Below are positions 1 through 9,364 of a stretch of 64,000 nucleotides of DNA, piece by piece. Numbering within the stretch: position 1 is the stretch's first letter; each line of letters opens with the position of its first letter. The position numbers and the translations under genes were made by a program. This stretch comes from Gallionella sp. Lineage in GTDB: Bacteria; Pseudomonadota; Gammaproteobacteria; Burkholderiales; Gallionellaceae. The DNA is taken from assembly GCA_028688275.1 (NCBI GenBank), contig JAQTYN010000011.1:1-64000 (forward strand), read 5' to 3'. Below the pieces are notes generated by a model. That model ran no database searches, had not been told where the DNA came from, and worked only from the letters and a program-made list of their open reading frames with translations.

Positions 1-59
1 ATGAATTGATGAAATTTATGGCTCTCAAAAATAGCGTCCACCTCAATTCTTCCTGATTA

Positions 60-1517
60 TTAAGCGGTGAAAATGGACTTCGGAAAATTAAACTTTAGGA
101 GAAATTTGAATTGAGAATTGCTGCCTGTTAGCTGGATAGGTTGCACATCAAGTAAATACGCCATTAAGCGCACACTCATGGGCGATGAGCCGCTCCATGT
201 CAATAAATCCAATACTTGCAACAATAATGGTTCTTCACTTATTTCTTGTTCGCTGATACGCAGCGTTTTGAATAAATCGGCTTCATGTTTGGTCAGGCTG
301 GAAAGTTGCTTGGGCAAGGCTTGTTTCAAATCGGCTTGCAGCAAGTCGCGGTAAGCGCACCATCCTATGCGACGACGGGCAAGATATGCGCCCGCCAACT
401 CCAATGCCAAGGGCAGTCCACTCAGAATTCCAGCAATTTCACTCGCTGCCGTAGTTTCCGCTTCATTGCAGGGCGGCGTGCCCGCTTCCTGAACCAGCAT
501 CAAGTAGGATTGCTCGTTATCCAACAAATCCAGTTTTACGTCGGTAAAATCAGCCTGTTCACGACGACTGGTCACCAGAATATGAGGCGATGCCGTGGAT
601 GTAGGCAAATAGTCTTGAATCGCGTCGGCTGACTCCAGATTGTCAAAAATAATCAGGCAATCCGAATAACTTTTAATGCGGTGACGCGCCACGGCTAATT
701 TTGTCGCGTGTTCGGATTCTGGGGAAATCCAGCCCGCTTTAACGGCAATTTCCGTCAATTGCGCGTCAATGTTTTCATCGGCCGTTATCCAGTAAACTCC
801 ATTGGGATAGTCGGCTTGATATTGATAGGCATATTCCACAGCAAGCTGAGTTTTGCCTAATCCGCCTATGCCTTGAAACAAGGCGGTTTGTCCGATGCTG
901 GTTGGTTTACCTGCGAGCAACTGCTGTCGCACACGGTCTAAAGCCTGTGCGCGCCCGACCATAAACTTCCCCTTTGCGCGAAAGGGCACTAGAAAAGCGG
1001 GGTTACAGGGATCGTAATTGGGTTTGGTAGGTGTAATGGTGCTGACAGTTGCATCAGCTTGTGTGCTAGGCGGGATTTTGCTGAGTAACGCATGAATTTC
1101 CAAAGCCAACTTGCTCAGGCAATCCTCACGATGATGCTCATCAAAGCCAGACAACGGCTGGTTGTCTTTAGGTCGCCCCTGAATTGAACTTAACCAATCC
1201 ACTGTTTGCCACGCACAAGGTGTAAGAATCAGTGGAATGACGCGTAAACCCTCTTGCTTGCGCCGTGTTAATAAAGCAGGGATTTCAGTGCCCAAAATAA
1301 ATTTTGAAGTCAGAAAGTCCGCACTGATCAATAAAATGGCGACATGGGCTGAATCTATTGCCTGTTTAATTTGGGGAAACCAGTCTTCACCAACCAAAAT
1401 CTGGCGATCCTCCCACACAGACAGCAGACCTTGATGCTCCAATACCGCAAGCTGTGTTTGTAGCCGATTTTTCCAATCTTCATTTTTGTGGCTGTAACTA
1501 ATAAACACCTTGGGCAT
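60..1517 (-). CDS. TIR-NB-ARC (NLR-like) protein, 3'-truncated
   Basis: Predicted 485-residue NLR/STAND-type protein. Residues 1-130 are a TIR domain: it begins MPKVFISYSHKNEDW, and a glutamate in TEIPALL lies where TIR NADases keep their catalytic Glu. An NB-ARC ATPase follows, with P-loop GIGGLGKTQLA, Walker B-like LIIFDNLES, an LVTSRR motif and GLPLALELAG. Family members normally continue into TPR or other C-terminal sensor repeats; here homology-like sequence stops near QPIQLTGS and about 20 AT-rich codons lead to the stop, so the sensor is missing. Start chosen at the ATG beginning MPKVF, since the 16 upstream codons do not look like TIR. It follows the rplY terminator on the same strand, where pth is usual in related genomes, which suggests insertion. 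Bacterial TIR-NLR proteins are known phage-defence effectors; function here is inferred and may be lost. Confidence 0.8.
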   Translation of the reverse strand: MPKVFISYSHKNEDWKNRLQTQLAVLEHQGLLSVWEDRQILVGEDWFPQIKQAIDSAHVAILLISADFLTSKFILGTEIPALLTRRKQEGLRVIPLILTPCAWQTVDWLSSIQGRPKDNQPLSGFDEHHREDCLSKLALEIHALLSKIPPSTQADATVSTITPTKPNYDPCNPAFLVPFRAKGKFMVGRAQALDRVRQQLLAGKPTSIGQTALFQGIGGLGKTQLAVEYAYQYQADYPNGVYWITADENIDAQLTEIAVKAGWISPESEHATKLAVARHRIKSYSDCLIIFDNLESADAIQDYLPTSTASPHILVTSRREQADFTDVKLDLLDNEQSYLMLVQEAGTPPCNEAETTAASEIAGILSGLPLALELAGAYLARRRIGWCAYRDLLQADLKQALPKQLSSLTKHEADLFKTLRISEQEISEEPLLLQVLDLLTWSGSSPMSVRLMAYLLDVQPIQLTGSNSQFKFLLKFNFPKSIFTA

Positions 1518-1624
1518 GGTCGGTACACCGATAAAATCAACTGCGCTATGATAAAGCAACGTCAAATGGTACGGTTATTTATGTGTTCAGAACGCTAATA
1601 AATTCTGGCACAAATTCAGCACAC

Positions 1625-1665
1625 ATAAAAAAACCGCCAAGCTGTTTCCAGTCTTGGCGGTTTTT
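1625..1665 (-). terminator. Rho-independent terminator of rplY
   Basis: An 11-bp perfect stem (1631-1641 with 1653-1663, core CCGCCAAG/CTTGGCGG) with an 11-nt loop is followed on the minus strand by a run of T. It lies 20 bases after the rplY stop and ends the ispE-tRNA-prs-rplY cluster before the TIR gene. Confidence 0.9.
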
Positions 1666-1684
1666 GTTTACGGCTTAATCAGGC

Positions 1685-2314
1685 TTATTTTTTGCCTTTT
1701 TTGGCTGCTTTTGCATCAGCAGCTGGTGCGGCAGTTACTTCTGCAGCGCGTGGCACGTAGATGGTGGCAACAACCAATTCACCTGTGTGACGACCGTGTG
1801 CAGAAACGGTAACGCCTTTAGGCATGGTCAAATCTGCTACGTGGATAGAGTGACCCACTTCCAGTTTAGCCAAGTCAACTTCTACGAAGCCTGGCAAGTC
1901 AGCTGGTAAGCAAGTTACGTCCAATTCATTCATGACATGGGTGATTTTACCTCCACCTGTTTTAACGCCAGGTGCGATGTCCGCATTGATGAAGTGCAAC
2001 GGCACTTTGATATGCATCGGTTTTGCCATATCCACGCGCAAAAAGTCGATGTGCAACACTTGTTGACGGAATGGGTGCATTTGGAATGCGCGCAACATGA
2101 CAGGTTCAACTTTGCCATCTAGGTTCAAATTAACTACAGATGCGTGGAATTCTTCAACACGCATGGTGTGGTAAATTTCGTTATGATCCATTTCGATGCT
2201 CACTGCATCGCCCAAACCATAAACCACACCTAGTGCACGACCAGTGTGACGCAGACGGCGGCTCGCACCCGTTCCTTGCGCATTACGTGAAACTGCTTTA
2301 ACTTCGATTGTCAT
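1685..2314 (-). CDS. rplY: 50S ribosomal protein L25/general stress protein Ctc
   Basis: 209-residue L25 of the long Ctc type: an N-terminal 5S rRNA-binding L25 domain (about 1-95, starting MTIEVKAVSRNAQGTGASRRLR) plus the C-terminal TL5 beta domain (about 100-185), ending in an Ala/Lys-rich tail. It binds 5S rRNA in the large subunit. The start is fixed by GGAGAAG a few bases upstream of MTIEV; a longer reading frame upstream has no such site. It is downstream of prs with an 81-base gap, the usual prs-rplY order. Confidence 0.95.
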   Translation of the reverse strand: MTIEVKAVSRNAQGTGASRRLRHTGRALGVVYGLGDAVSIEMDHNEIYHTMRVEEFHASVVNLNLDGKVEPVMLRAFQMHPFRQQVLHIDFLRVDMAKPMHIKVPLHFINADIAPGVKTGGGKITHVMNELDVTCLPADLPGFVEVDLAKLEVGHSIHVADLTMPKGVTVSAHGRHTGELVVATIYVPRAAEVTAAPAADAKAAKKGKK

Positions 2315-2395
2315 TTTACTTCTCCAAAAATAAACCTTCTCCGCGACCAGAGAAGGTTGTGTTGTCACCAACCACATGGTGGTGACGAATACGGG

Positions 2396-3346
2396 CTAAT
2401 CGGTAAATAAGGAACTGACCGACTCTTCATTGTTAATGCGGCGTATCGTTTCAGCCAAGAGTGCTGCTGTACTGAGTTGACGAATACGTTTGCAATTTTG
2501 TGATGCAATGGACAAAGGAATGGTGTCAGTGACCACCAGTTCATCCAATGCTGAATTTTCAATACGTTCAATCGCAGGACCAGACAATACCGCGTGGGTG
2601 CAATACGCCACTACACGTGACGCGCCTTTTTCTTTCAAGGCATTCGCCGCTTCGCACAGGGTGTTGGCGGTATCCACCAAGTCATCCATGATTAAGCAAG
2701 TGCGACCGACCACATCGCCAATGATGTTCATCACTTTAGCGACGTTAGGCTTAGGACGACGTTTGTCGATAATGGCTAAGTCGGCATCCAGTTGTTTGGC
2801 TAATGCACGGGCGCGCACCACACCACCGACGTCAGGCGACACGATAATCAGATTAGGGTAGTCATGCGTGGTCACATCCGCCAATAAAATCGGGCTGGCG
2901 TAGATGTTATCCACGGGAATATCGAAGAAGCCTTGAATTTGGTCAGAGTGCAAATCCATGGTCAACAGGCGATCAACGCCTGCGCTGGTCAACATATCCG
3001 CAACAACTTTGGCAGTGATTGCGACACGTGCGGAACGAGGGCGACGATCTTGACGTGCATAGCCGAAGTAGGGCATAGCAGCAGTAATCCGTCCAGCAGA
3101 AGCGCGCTTGAGCGCATCAACCATGACCATGACTTCCATCAAATTGTCGTTGGTCGGGAAACAAGTGGATTGCAATACAAACACATCACGACCACGCACG
3201 TTTTCCATCAATTCAACGGTGACTTCACCATCGGAGAATCGACCTACTTTGGCATGGCCAAGGGGGATGTTGAGGTGATGAGCAACGGATTCTGCAAGCT
3301 TAGGATTGGCATTTCCTGTAAACACCATTAAGCTGTTTTTGGACAT
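2396..3346 (-). CDS. prs: Ribose-phosphate pyrophosphokinase (PRPP synthetase)
   Basis: 316 residues, the normal class I PRPP synthetase length. Makes phosphoribosyl pyrophosphate from ribose 5-phosphate and ATP for nucleotide, His, Trp and NAD synthesis (nadC in this window uses PRPP). Visible motifs: [10 protein letters not shown], the ATP-binding region [10 protein letters not shown], the His-containing [12 protein letters not shown] loop and the PRPP-binding signature [12 protein letters not shown]. Start taken at [12 protein letters not shown]; the 11 codons before it are unconserved. It lies between tRNA-Gln and rplY on the same strand. Confidence 0.97.
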   Translation of the reverse strand: MSKNSLMVFTGNANPKLAESVAHHLNIPLGHAKVGRFSDGEVTVELMENVRGRDVFVLQSTCFPTNDNLMEVMVMVDALKRASAGRITAAMPYFGYARQDRRPRSARVAITAKVVADMLTSAGVDRLLTMDLHSDQIQGFFDIPVDNIYASPILLADVTTHDYPNLIIVSPDVGGVVRARALAKQLDADLAIIDKRRPKPNVAKVMNIIGDVVGRTCLIMDDLVDTANTLCEAANALKEKGASRVVAYCTHAVLSGPAIERIENSALDELVVTDTIPLSIASQNCKRIRQLSTAALLAETIRRINNEESVSSLFTD

Positions 3347-3389
3347 GTGAACCCTTTCGACATAAAAAAAAAGGCACATGCCTTGGATT

Positions 3390-3464
3390 TGGCTGAGGAG
3401 GTAGGGATCGAACCTACGAATGCCGGAATCAAAATCCGGTGCCTTACCACTTGGCGACTCCCCA
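3390..3464 (-). tRNA. tRNA-Gln (UUG)
   Basis: A 75-nt tRNA gene including encoded CCA. The 7-bp acceptor stem TGGGGAG/CTCCTCA contains one G-U pair. The anticodon stem CCGGA/TCCGG encloses loop TTTTGAT, giving anticodon UUG (Gln, codon CAA). The T arm contains GGTTCGATCC. The 5' end is 5 nt after the ispE stop and prs begins 43 nt after its 3' end, so it is probably cut from an ispE-tRNA-prs transcript, an arrangement common in betaproteobacteria. Confidence 0.96.
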
Positions 3465-3469
3465 ATGAC

Positions 3470-4312
3470 TCATTGAGACACCCAATCATGCAACGGGTGT
3501 TTTATTAAACCTTGCGCAACTACTCCGCGCATTTCGGCTGGCAACTTTTGTAATGCAGCTTCAGCTAGTTCGCGATTTGCAAATTCTGCAAATACACAAG
3601 CACCTGATCCTGTCATCATCGCGTTGCCAAATTGCGCAAGTGTCGCGATATAACGACTTACTTCTGGGTAAAGTTGACACACCACAGTTTGTAAGTCATT
3701 TCTAAGTTGCTGCTTCGAGAGGGTGCGCATTGTGAACGAAACTGAGTCCCGTGTCAATTCCGGATGCGTAAAAATTTTAGCAGTCGGCACATGAACGGGT
3801 GGAAATAGCACAACATACCAGTTTTCGGGCAGCGGATAAGCTTGTAACGCCTCACCGATACCCTCAGCAAAGGCATTTTCACCAAATACAAACACGGGTA
3901 CATCTGCGCCTAATTGCAGCCCCAGCTGCATTAAGCGCGTACGCTTCACGTTTAAGTTCCACAAGCGATTCAAAGCAATTAGGGTGGTGGCGGCATCCGA
4001 GCTGCCGCCGCCCAAACCGCCGCCCATGGGAATCACTTTTTCCAAGGTAATGTCCACCCCCAGCGTGCAACCCGTTTCCGCCTGCAACAACTTCGCCGCC
4101 CGCACACATAAATCCTGTGCTTCAGGCACATCGGCGATGTCATTGGTACGATGAATCTCCCCATCCTGCCGCAAGGAAAAGTGTAGTGTGTCGTTTAAGT
4201 CGATAAAACGAAATAAGGTTTGTAGCAGATGATAGCCATCATCACGTCGTCCTGTGATGTGTAGAAATAGATTCAGTTTGGCGGGTGCAGGGCAGGTGAG
4301 CGTTGTGGTCAT
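3470..4312 (-). CDS. ispE: 4-diphosphocytidyl-2-C-methyl-D-erythritol kinase
   Basis: 280-residue GHMP kinase of the MEP isoprenoid pathway; phosphorylates CDP-ME with ATP. N-terminal substrate motif PAPAKLNLFLHITGRRDDGYH, glycine-rich ATP loop PMGGGLGGGSSDAATTL around residues 94-110, and C-terminal MTGSGACVFAEF loop. It follows lolB by 36 bases on the same strand and precedes tRNA-Gln, the conserved lolB-ispE-tRNA-prs order. Length and all three GHMP motifs are intact. Confidence 0.97.
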   Translation of the reverse strand: MTTTLTCPAPAKLNLFLHITGRRDDGYHLLQTLFRFIDLNDTLHFSLRQDGEIHRTNDIADVPEAQDLCVRAAKLLQAETGCTLGVDITLEKVIPMGGGLGGGSSDAATTLIALNRLWNLNVKRTRLMQLGLQLGADVPVFVFGENAFAEGIGEALQAYPLPENWYVVLFPPVHVPTAKIFTHPELTRDSVSFTMRTLSKQQLRNDLQTVVCQLYPEVSRYIATLAQFGNAMMTGSGACVFAEFANRELAEAALQKLPAEMRGVVAQGLIKHPLHDWVSQ

Positions 4313-4348
4313 GTTGGTTGGTCGTAATTGCTGAGGTTAAATCCCGAT

Positions 4349-4912
4349 TTACGGCGTAGTTTGCCATTCCCACTCATCAATCAGCAATTGCACTTGCAAT
4401 TGGTCGTGATTGAGCTGCATACGGCTGGGGAGGGCATCGGATTGTTGGTTAGGATAGCGGGTGTAGCGCACTGTCCAGCCGTTCTGTTGCAAAGTGTTTA
4501 TTTGTCCAAACTCATTGCGTTCGATTTGCGCGGGGGTGGTCGTCTCCGCAAGCCCCAACACCCAGTGATGCAGTCCCGATAGCGGCAAATGCCAACCCAA
4601 CACTTTGGTCATAAGTGTCTCCAAGTTATCTGAGCGTTCGTGTTGATCACCTTGATCCAAGGTGGCGTGTTGTCCGTCTTGATATATGCGGGCGGCAGTC
4701 GAACCCAGCGGGGTGAGTAAGAGCAATTCGTCCGATTGGGTTTGGTGTGTCCAATGTAGCCCCGCAGAATGCCGCTCGCCTTGATGCTTGATAGCAACCC
4801 GCCCGTTCAGGGTAAACGGTACAGCCTCCACGTGGGTGGGGCGCGGCACAACAGGGGGTGAGGCGCAGCCCGCTAATAGCAGCCCAAAACATAGCCACAA
4901 CAATCGTGTCAT
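4349..4912 (-). CDS. lolB: Outer-membrane lipoprotein LolB
   Basis: 187-residue lipoprotein that takes lipoproteins from LolA and inserts them in the outer membrane. The start MTRLLWLCFGLLLAGC gives a short signal peptide and lipobox LAGC with Cys16 as lipidation site; codons upstream lie inside the TPR gene and are excluded. The LolB core FTLNGRVAIKHQGERHSAGLHW follows, with the hydrophobic LLLLTPLGSTAARIYQDG strand and WTVRYTRY near the end. It begins 8 bases after the TPR lipoprotein gene, so the two are co-transcribed. Confidence 0.93.
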   Translation of the reverse strand: MTRLLWLCFGLLLAGCASPPVVPRPTHVEAVPFTLNGRVAIKHQGERHSAGLHWTHQTQSDELLLLTPLGSTAARIYQDGQHATLDQGDQHERSDNLETLMTKVLGWHLPLSGLHHWVLGLAETTTPAQIERNEFGQINTLQQNGWTVRYTRYPNQQSDALPSRMQLNHDQLQVQLLIDEWEWQTTP

Positions 4913-4920
4913 CGGCGTAC

Positions 4921-6663
4921 TCAAGGGATAAATTTCTTTATCACGGTTTGTAATAAGGCATTGTCTGGGTTGGTTTTTAAGCTGTCTTGCCAGATTTTTT
5001 GAGCCTCTTCCTTTTCGCCATGCGTCCATAACACTTCGCCCAAATGTGAGGCGATTTCAGGATCAGGATTGCCCGCAAATGCACGTTTCAACCATTTGAT
5101 GCTCTCCTCTAATTTGCCGCTACGGTAATAGCCCCAGCCCATGCTGTCCATAATGGCTATATCGTCTGGCGCGAGTTTATTCGCTTTTTCTACCAGAGCC
5201 ATTGCTTCAGGGATGCGCAGATTGCGATCCAGCAAGCTATATCCCAGCGCGTTGTAAGCATGTGCGCGTTTGGGTTGTAGCAGGATTAACTTGCGCAAAT
5301 GTTTTTCAGATTCTTCGTATTTTCCTAAGGTGTCAGCCAGCATGGCTGTTTCGTATAGCAAATCAGGATCGTTAGGGAGTTTGGCGAGTTGTTGTGACAA
5401 AATTTGATGCGCCTCTGCCACCTGCTTTGCCTGACGCAGCAATTGTGCTTCTACGAGCAAAATTTGTACGCGCTGTTGATTGCTATCGGGCTTGATTTGA
5501 TGTAAATGTTCACGCGCCTCAGTCACCTTATTTTGTTTGCTAAGTAAGTACGCAATGCGCATTTGTGCGTTGAAGGCGTATTCCCCATCCTTGACCTCGC
5601 GATAATGCGCAATGGCTTCATCAGGTGTTTTATTGGCTTCACTTAGCTGAGCCAAGTAATAATGTACAGTGGAAGGATCCTTGTTGCCCGCTGTCAACGC
5701 TTGTTTCAACTGCGCTTCAGCACCTTTTAGGTCATTCATTTGCAACGAAATCAAGGCAATGGCAAAAGCCAGTTCGGCGTTGTCAGGCACCTCTGCGGCA
5801 AGTTGCTGGAATTCAGCGCGGGCAAGTGGATACTGTTTTTGGTCCAACAATAACCGAGCATAAAGGATGCGGACATCGCGCGCCTTAGGGTATTGTTTGA
5901 GATATTCACGCAACACATCCAAGCCTGCTTGCGGGGATTGTTTTTGGCGCAATTCCGCTTCCAATATGACAGGGCGACTCCAGTCTGGGCGTAAGGTGCG
6001 CGCTTGTTGTGTGCTACTGAGCGCGAGCGTCATGTCTCCCGCTGCACGGGCTAATTGAGCAACCGACCAGTGTGCTTCTGCCAACTGAGGATAAGGCTGC
6101 GCCAGTGTTTGCATCAATTTCAGACCAGCTGCTTTGTCAGGATAAGCTAAAGCGAGAGGTTCTATTTGCAAGAAAATTTGATCGGCATGGGCACTGTCTT
6201 GAGCCAGCACTTTGCTGAACGCGATGGTTGATTCCTCAATTTTTCCTCCGCGTAGCAAAGTGGAAGACAAGAGTCGTGCAGGGACGACGGACGTGGGTTC
6301 TAGTTGTTCCCATAGTCGAAATGCTGCAATCCCTCTTTGTGTATTGCCTGATTCCAATGCGAATTGTGCCGCACGGCGTGCTAAACGTGGGTCGCGTGTT
6401 TGACTGGCCGCGTCGGTCATGCCTTCTAATGCCAAGTCACCGTAACCACGTTGTTGCGCCACTTCTGAAATCAAAATTTCATACAACAAATCCTCGCTCA
6501 AATTCACATTCGGTAGCGGTGGTTCAGGCGGGGGAGGGGGCTCTACTGCAACAGGTGGGGTCGTTTCTTGCACGGGTACTGCCTCGATGACAGGTTTGGG
6601 CGGCGTGTGCGCGCAGGCTGAAAGCAGCAAACTGGAAATAATCAGGTAATTCAGTTTAGTCAT
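4921..6663 (-). CDS. TPR-repeat lipoprotein
   Basis: 580-residue protein with a lipoprotein signal (MTKLNYLIISSLLLSAC, lipidation Cys17), a Pro/Glu-rich linker (about 25-55) and then tetratricopeptide repeats through most of its length; clear repeats occur near AHAYNALGYSLLDRN and AIMDSMGWGYYRSGKLEESIKWL. This long TPR lipoprotein sits directly upstream of lolB in many betaproteobacteria; its exact role is unknown, with assembly or outer-membrane scaffolding the likely class. The ATG at 6663 was chosen because it creates the lipobox; an earlier in-frame codon adds 29 unlikely residues. Confidence 0.9.
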   Translation of the reverse strand: MTKLNYLIISSLLLSACAHTPPKPVIEAVPVQETTPPVAVEPPPPPEPPLPNVNLSEDLLYEILISEVAQQRGYGDLALEGMTDAASQTRDPRLARRAAQFALESGNTQRGIAAFRLWEQLEPTSVVPARLLSSTLLRGGKIEESTIAFSKVLAQDSAHADQIFLQIEPLALAYPDKAAGLKLMQTLAQPYPQLAEAHWSVAQLARAAGDMTLALSSTQQARTLRPDWSRPVILEAELRQKQSPQAGLDVLREYLKQYPKARDVRILYARLLLDQKQYPLARAEFQQLAAEVPDNAELAFAIALISLQMNDLKGAEAQLKQALTAGNKDPSTVHYYLAQLSEANKTPDEAIAHYREVKDGEYAFNAQMRIAYLLSKQNKVTEAREHLHQIKPDSNQQRVQILLVEAQLLRQAKQVAEAHQILSQQLAKLPNDPDLLYETAMLADTLGKYEESEKHLRKLILLQPKRAHAYNALGYSLLDRNLRIPEAMALVEKANKLAPDDIAIMDSMGWGYYRSGKLEESIKWLKRAFAGNPDPEIASHLGEVLWTHGEKEEAQKIWQDSLKTNPDNALLQTVIKKFIP

Positions 6664-6858
6664 GGCAGCATGATATTTTGATGCGGGCGCACATATTAGC
6701 AAAAAGCACGGGATTGGGGGATTTGTACTGTGAGGAATGCCTTGATACACACCGAATTTCGCTCAATTGCTGGATGGAGGATGCCAATCTGTCATCGCTT
6801 CGCACGCGATTCGCTTACAACGGGTAAAATTCGCCTTTATTTAAAATTGTCTAAAATA

Positions 6859-7725
6859 ATGTCTATACAATGGTTTCCAGGGCACATGACCTTGGCACGT
6901 AATGAAGCCGAAAAAACCATGGAATTTATTGACGTGGTGATCGAAGTGCTGGATGCGCGTATGCCAGAGGCAAGTTGCAATCCCATGATTCAGGAGCTAC
7001 GCCTATTTCGCCAGCGTCCGTGTTTGAAAATTCTCAATAAGGCGGATTTGGCCGATCCTGCTGTCACACAGGCGTGGTTAAATTTTTATAATCAGCAAGC
7101 AGGTGTCAAAGCCGTGGCGTTAAGTTGTAAAAATAGCAGCGATGCCGCCAAAGTGCCTAAGTTGTGCCAATCGTTAGCACCCCATCGCGATAGCAACCAT
7201 AAGCCTTTGCGCATGATGGTGATGGGTATTCCTAACGTGGGTAAATCTACCTTGATGAATACCTTGTTGAAACGCCGCGTGGCGAAAGTGGGGGACGAGC
7301 CCGCCGTCACAAAATCACAACAACGGTTGGCGATCAATACTCAAATGACCTTAACTGACTCGCCAGGGATGTTGTGGCCGAAAATTGAGCATCCTGAAGA
7401 TGGCTTAATGTTAGCGACCATCCATGCGATTGGTCGCAATGCCGTGATTGATGAAGAAGTCGCCGAGTTTTTAGCAGAAGTGATGTTGGCGCGTTATCCC
7501 AGCCAACTGACCGCCCGTTATGGTTTTGGGTTGGATGAACTTGATGGCATGGGGGTGGTCGAAGCAATTGCTAAAAAAAGGGGCTGTTTGCAGAGAGGGC
7601 GGGGGGGCTTATTGGATTTGGAAAAAGCTGCCATGATTTTGTTAACCGATTATCGCAGCGGTGCGTTAGGACGCATTAGCCTAGAAACACCTGAAACCCG
7701 CAAGGCGCGGGGTGATATGGTGTAA
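6859..7725 (+). CDS. Ribosome biogenesis GTPase YlqF/RbgA-type
   Basis: 288-residue circularly permuted GTPase. It starts MSIQWFPGHMTLARNEAEK, the family hallmark. The G motifs appear in permuted order: NKADL (G4), then G1 GIPNVGKSTLMN, then DSPGMLWPK (G3). The C-terminal part contains ARYGFGLDELDG. RbgA acts late in 50S assembly in Bacillus; in proteobacteria the exact role is less clear. Start chosen at the family N terminus; 43 codons of open frame upstream look non-coding. Divergent from the TPR lipoprotein gene across about 195 bases. Confidence 0.93.
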   Translation: MSIQWFPGHMTLARNEAEKTMEFIDVVIEVLDARMPEASCNPMIQELRLFRQRPCLKILNKADLADPAVTQAWLNFYNQQAGVKAVALSCKNSSDAAKVPKLCQSLAPHRDSNHKPLRMMVMGIPNVGKSTLMNTLLKRRVAKVGDEPAVTKSQQRLAINTQMTLTDSPGMLWPKIEHPEDGLMLATIHAIGRNAVIDEEVAEFLAEVMLARYPSQLTARYGFGLDELDGMGVVEAIAKKRGCLQRGRGGLLDLEKAAMILLTDYRSGALGRISLETPETRKARGDMV

Positions 7726-7784
7726 CACGGTGCAGACGGTTGGGTTTGCCCGACATCAGTTTGGTACTTCACACGGATAGCAAA

Positions 7785-9155
7785 ATGACGGAAATTGATC
7801 AAAAAGCCGACATGGCGGGCACACAGAAAAATCTTGCGCACGTTAATCGCTTACTCCAGAAGCATAAGCTGGTGGAGAACTTCGTCCGTCGTCAGGATAT
7901 GCCTCGCCATGATTTAGTTGAAATCATGGTGCATAAACAAAATCTTGCCGAACTACAAACCTTGTTGGATAGACTGGATGCTTTGCCGATCGCCCTCATT
8001 TTGGAAGTGCTCTCGCCAGAAGACCGAGAAATTATTTGGGGCTTGGTGCGAGATGATCGGAAAGAAGAGATTTTGCTTGCGATTTCAGACACCATCCGCG
8101 TTGAACTGGTGACGGACGTAAAGCCGCGTAGTCGCAATATGATGATACGAGTCTTCGACTTGTACGAAGGGCGGTTGCGCCAGATTCCGATTGAAACACG
8201 AGAAGACCTCGCGCAATCCAAGCCGATCTGGATTGATTTGGTTGCCCCCGAAGAGGAACAATTGGTGTGGGCGCGCGAGATTTTTGGGGTGGAATTACAT
8301 AATCCCAAAGAATTGACCGACTTGGAAACCAGTGCCCGTTTTTACGTAGAGGAAAGCGGAGAAGTGCATCTGCACTCTGATTTCCTGCTGGATCGCGAAG
8401 AGGAATCTCGCAACGTGCCCGTCGCGTTTATTTTGCATAACGGGATGTTGTTTTCCGTGCGCAGTGAAGAACTGCCTGTGTTTAGGTTGCAACGCTTGCG
8501 TGCACGTGCTCAAGCGGGTTATGTATCGGATGCAAAAGATGTGCTGTTGGATTTATATGCGGCCGATGTGGAATACTCTGCGAATGCTTTAGAAGATGTG
8601 TATGCGAAACTGGCGGCCGTGGGGCGACAAGTGCTGCGCTCTCATATCACCGACGAAGAAGCGACGTATATCCTCGCGGCGATTGCCGAAGAAGAAGATC
8701 TGAATGGACGTATTCGACGCAACGTATTGGATACGCGACGTGCCTTGTCTTTTTTGATGCGTGCTAAGTTTTTATCCGAGGCCCAGCATGAAGATGTGCG
8801 TGAAATTCTGCGTGACATTGAATCTCTGGACGGACATACGGCATTTTTATTTAATAAAATTAACTTCTTGATGGATGCGACCGACAGCTCCATCAATATC
8901 AATCAAAATAAAGACATCAAACGCTTGACCGTGCTGAGTGTGGTCTTTATGCCGCTTAACGTGTTGGCAGGCATCGGCGGTATGTCAGAATTTTCCATGA
9001 TGACGCAAGGTATGCCGTGGCAGCTCGCCTATTTTCTGTTTGTATTAGGACTGATCTTCGTTGGCTGGATTACGTATGTCGGACTGAAATTCTTTGAAAA
9101 CCGTAAAGTTAAACTGAGTACAGAGGCGAAACGTGGGTTAGAGGCGGGCTTGTAG
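7785..9155 (+). CDS. CorA-family divalent cation transporter with MgtE_N-like domain
   Basis: 456 residues. An N-terminal region (about 15-125) of helical repeats such as LAELQTLLDRLDALPIALILEVLSPEDREIIWGL resembles the MgtE N domain, then a CorA cytoplasmic domain (about 130-390), then two transmembrane helices (LTVLSVVFMPLNVLAG and AYFLFVLGLIFVGWITYVGL). Between the helices, where CorA channels carry the GMN filter, this protein reads GGMSEF, i.e. GMS. Start chosen at MTEIDQK. It lies 59 bases after the RbgA gene on the same strand and ends before a bidirectional terminator. Mg2+ as substrate is inferred from family. Confidence 0.88.
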   Translation: MTEIDQKADMAGTQKNLAHVNRLLQKHKLVENFVRRQDMPRHDLVEIMVHKQNLAELQTLLDRLDALPIALILEVLSPEDREIIWGLVRDDRKEEILLAISDTIRVELVTDVKPRSRNMMIRVFDLYEGRLRQIPIETREDLAQSKPIWIDLVAPEEEQLVWAREIFGVELHNPKELTDLETSARFYVEESGEVHLHSDFLLDREEESRNVPVAFILHNGMLFSVRSEELPVFRLQRLRARAQAGYVSDAKDVLLDLYAADVEYSANALEDVYAKLAAVGRQVLRSHITDEEATYILAAIAEEEDLNGRIRRNVLDTRRALSFLMRAKFLSEAQHEDVREILRDIESLDGHTAFLFNKINFLMDATDSSININQNKDIKRLTVLSVVFMPLNVLAGIGGMSEFSMMTQGMPWQLAYFLFVLGLIFVGWITYVGLKFFENRKVKLSTEAKRGLEAGL

Positions 9156-9294
9156 CCAAGCTTATTCGGCTCTCAATCCAAAATATATTCTGTAGAGGTT
9201 GGAGTCGGTTTGTCCGAATAACAAACAAAAATCGCTACGAAACGTCACTTAACTCCCAAGTGATGTTATGACTTTGCTACTCGCAGAAGAGCAC

Positions 9295-9333
9295 CCAACA
9301 AAAACGCGAACCTTAGGCTCGCGTTTTTGTTGG
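9295..9333. terminator. Bidirectional terminator between corA-like and pilin genes
   Basis: A perfect 15-bp inverted repeat (9295-9309 with 9319-9333) with a 9-nt loop; the arms contain CGCGA/TCGCG next to five A or T bases, so both strands have a GC stem followed by T. It sits between convergent genes and can serve both. Confidence 0.92.
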
Positions 9334-9364
9334 GGTTGAACACCGTTAGGTGCTCAAGGCAAAA

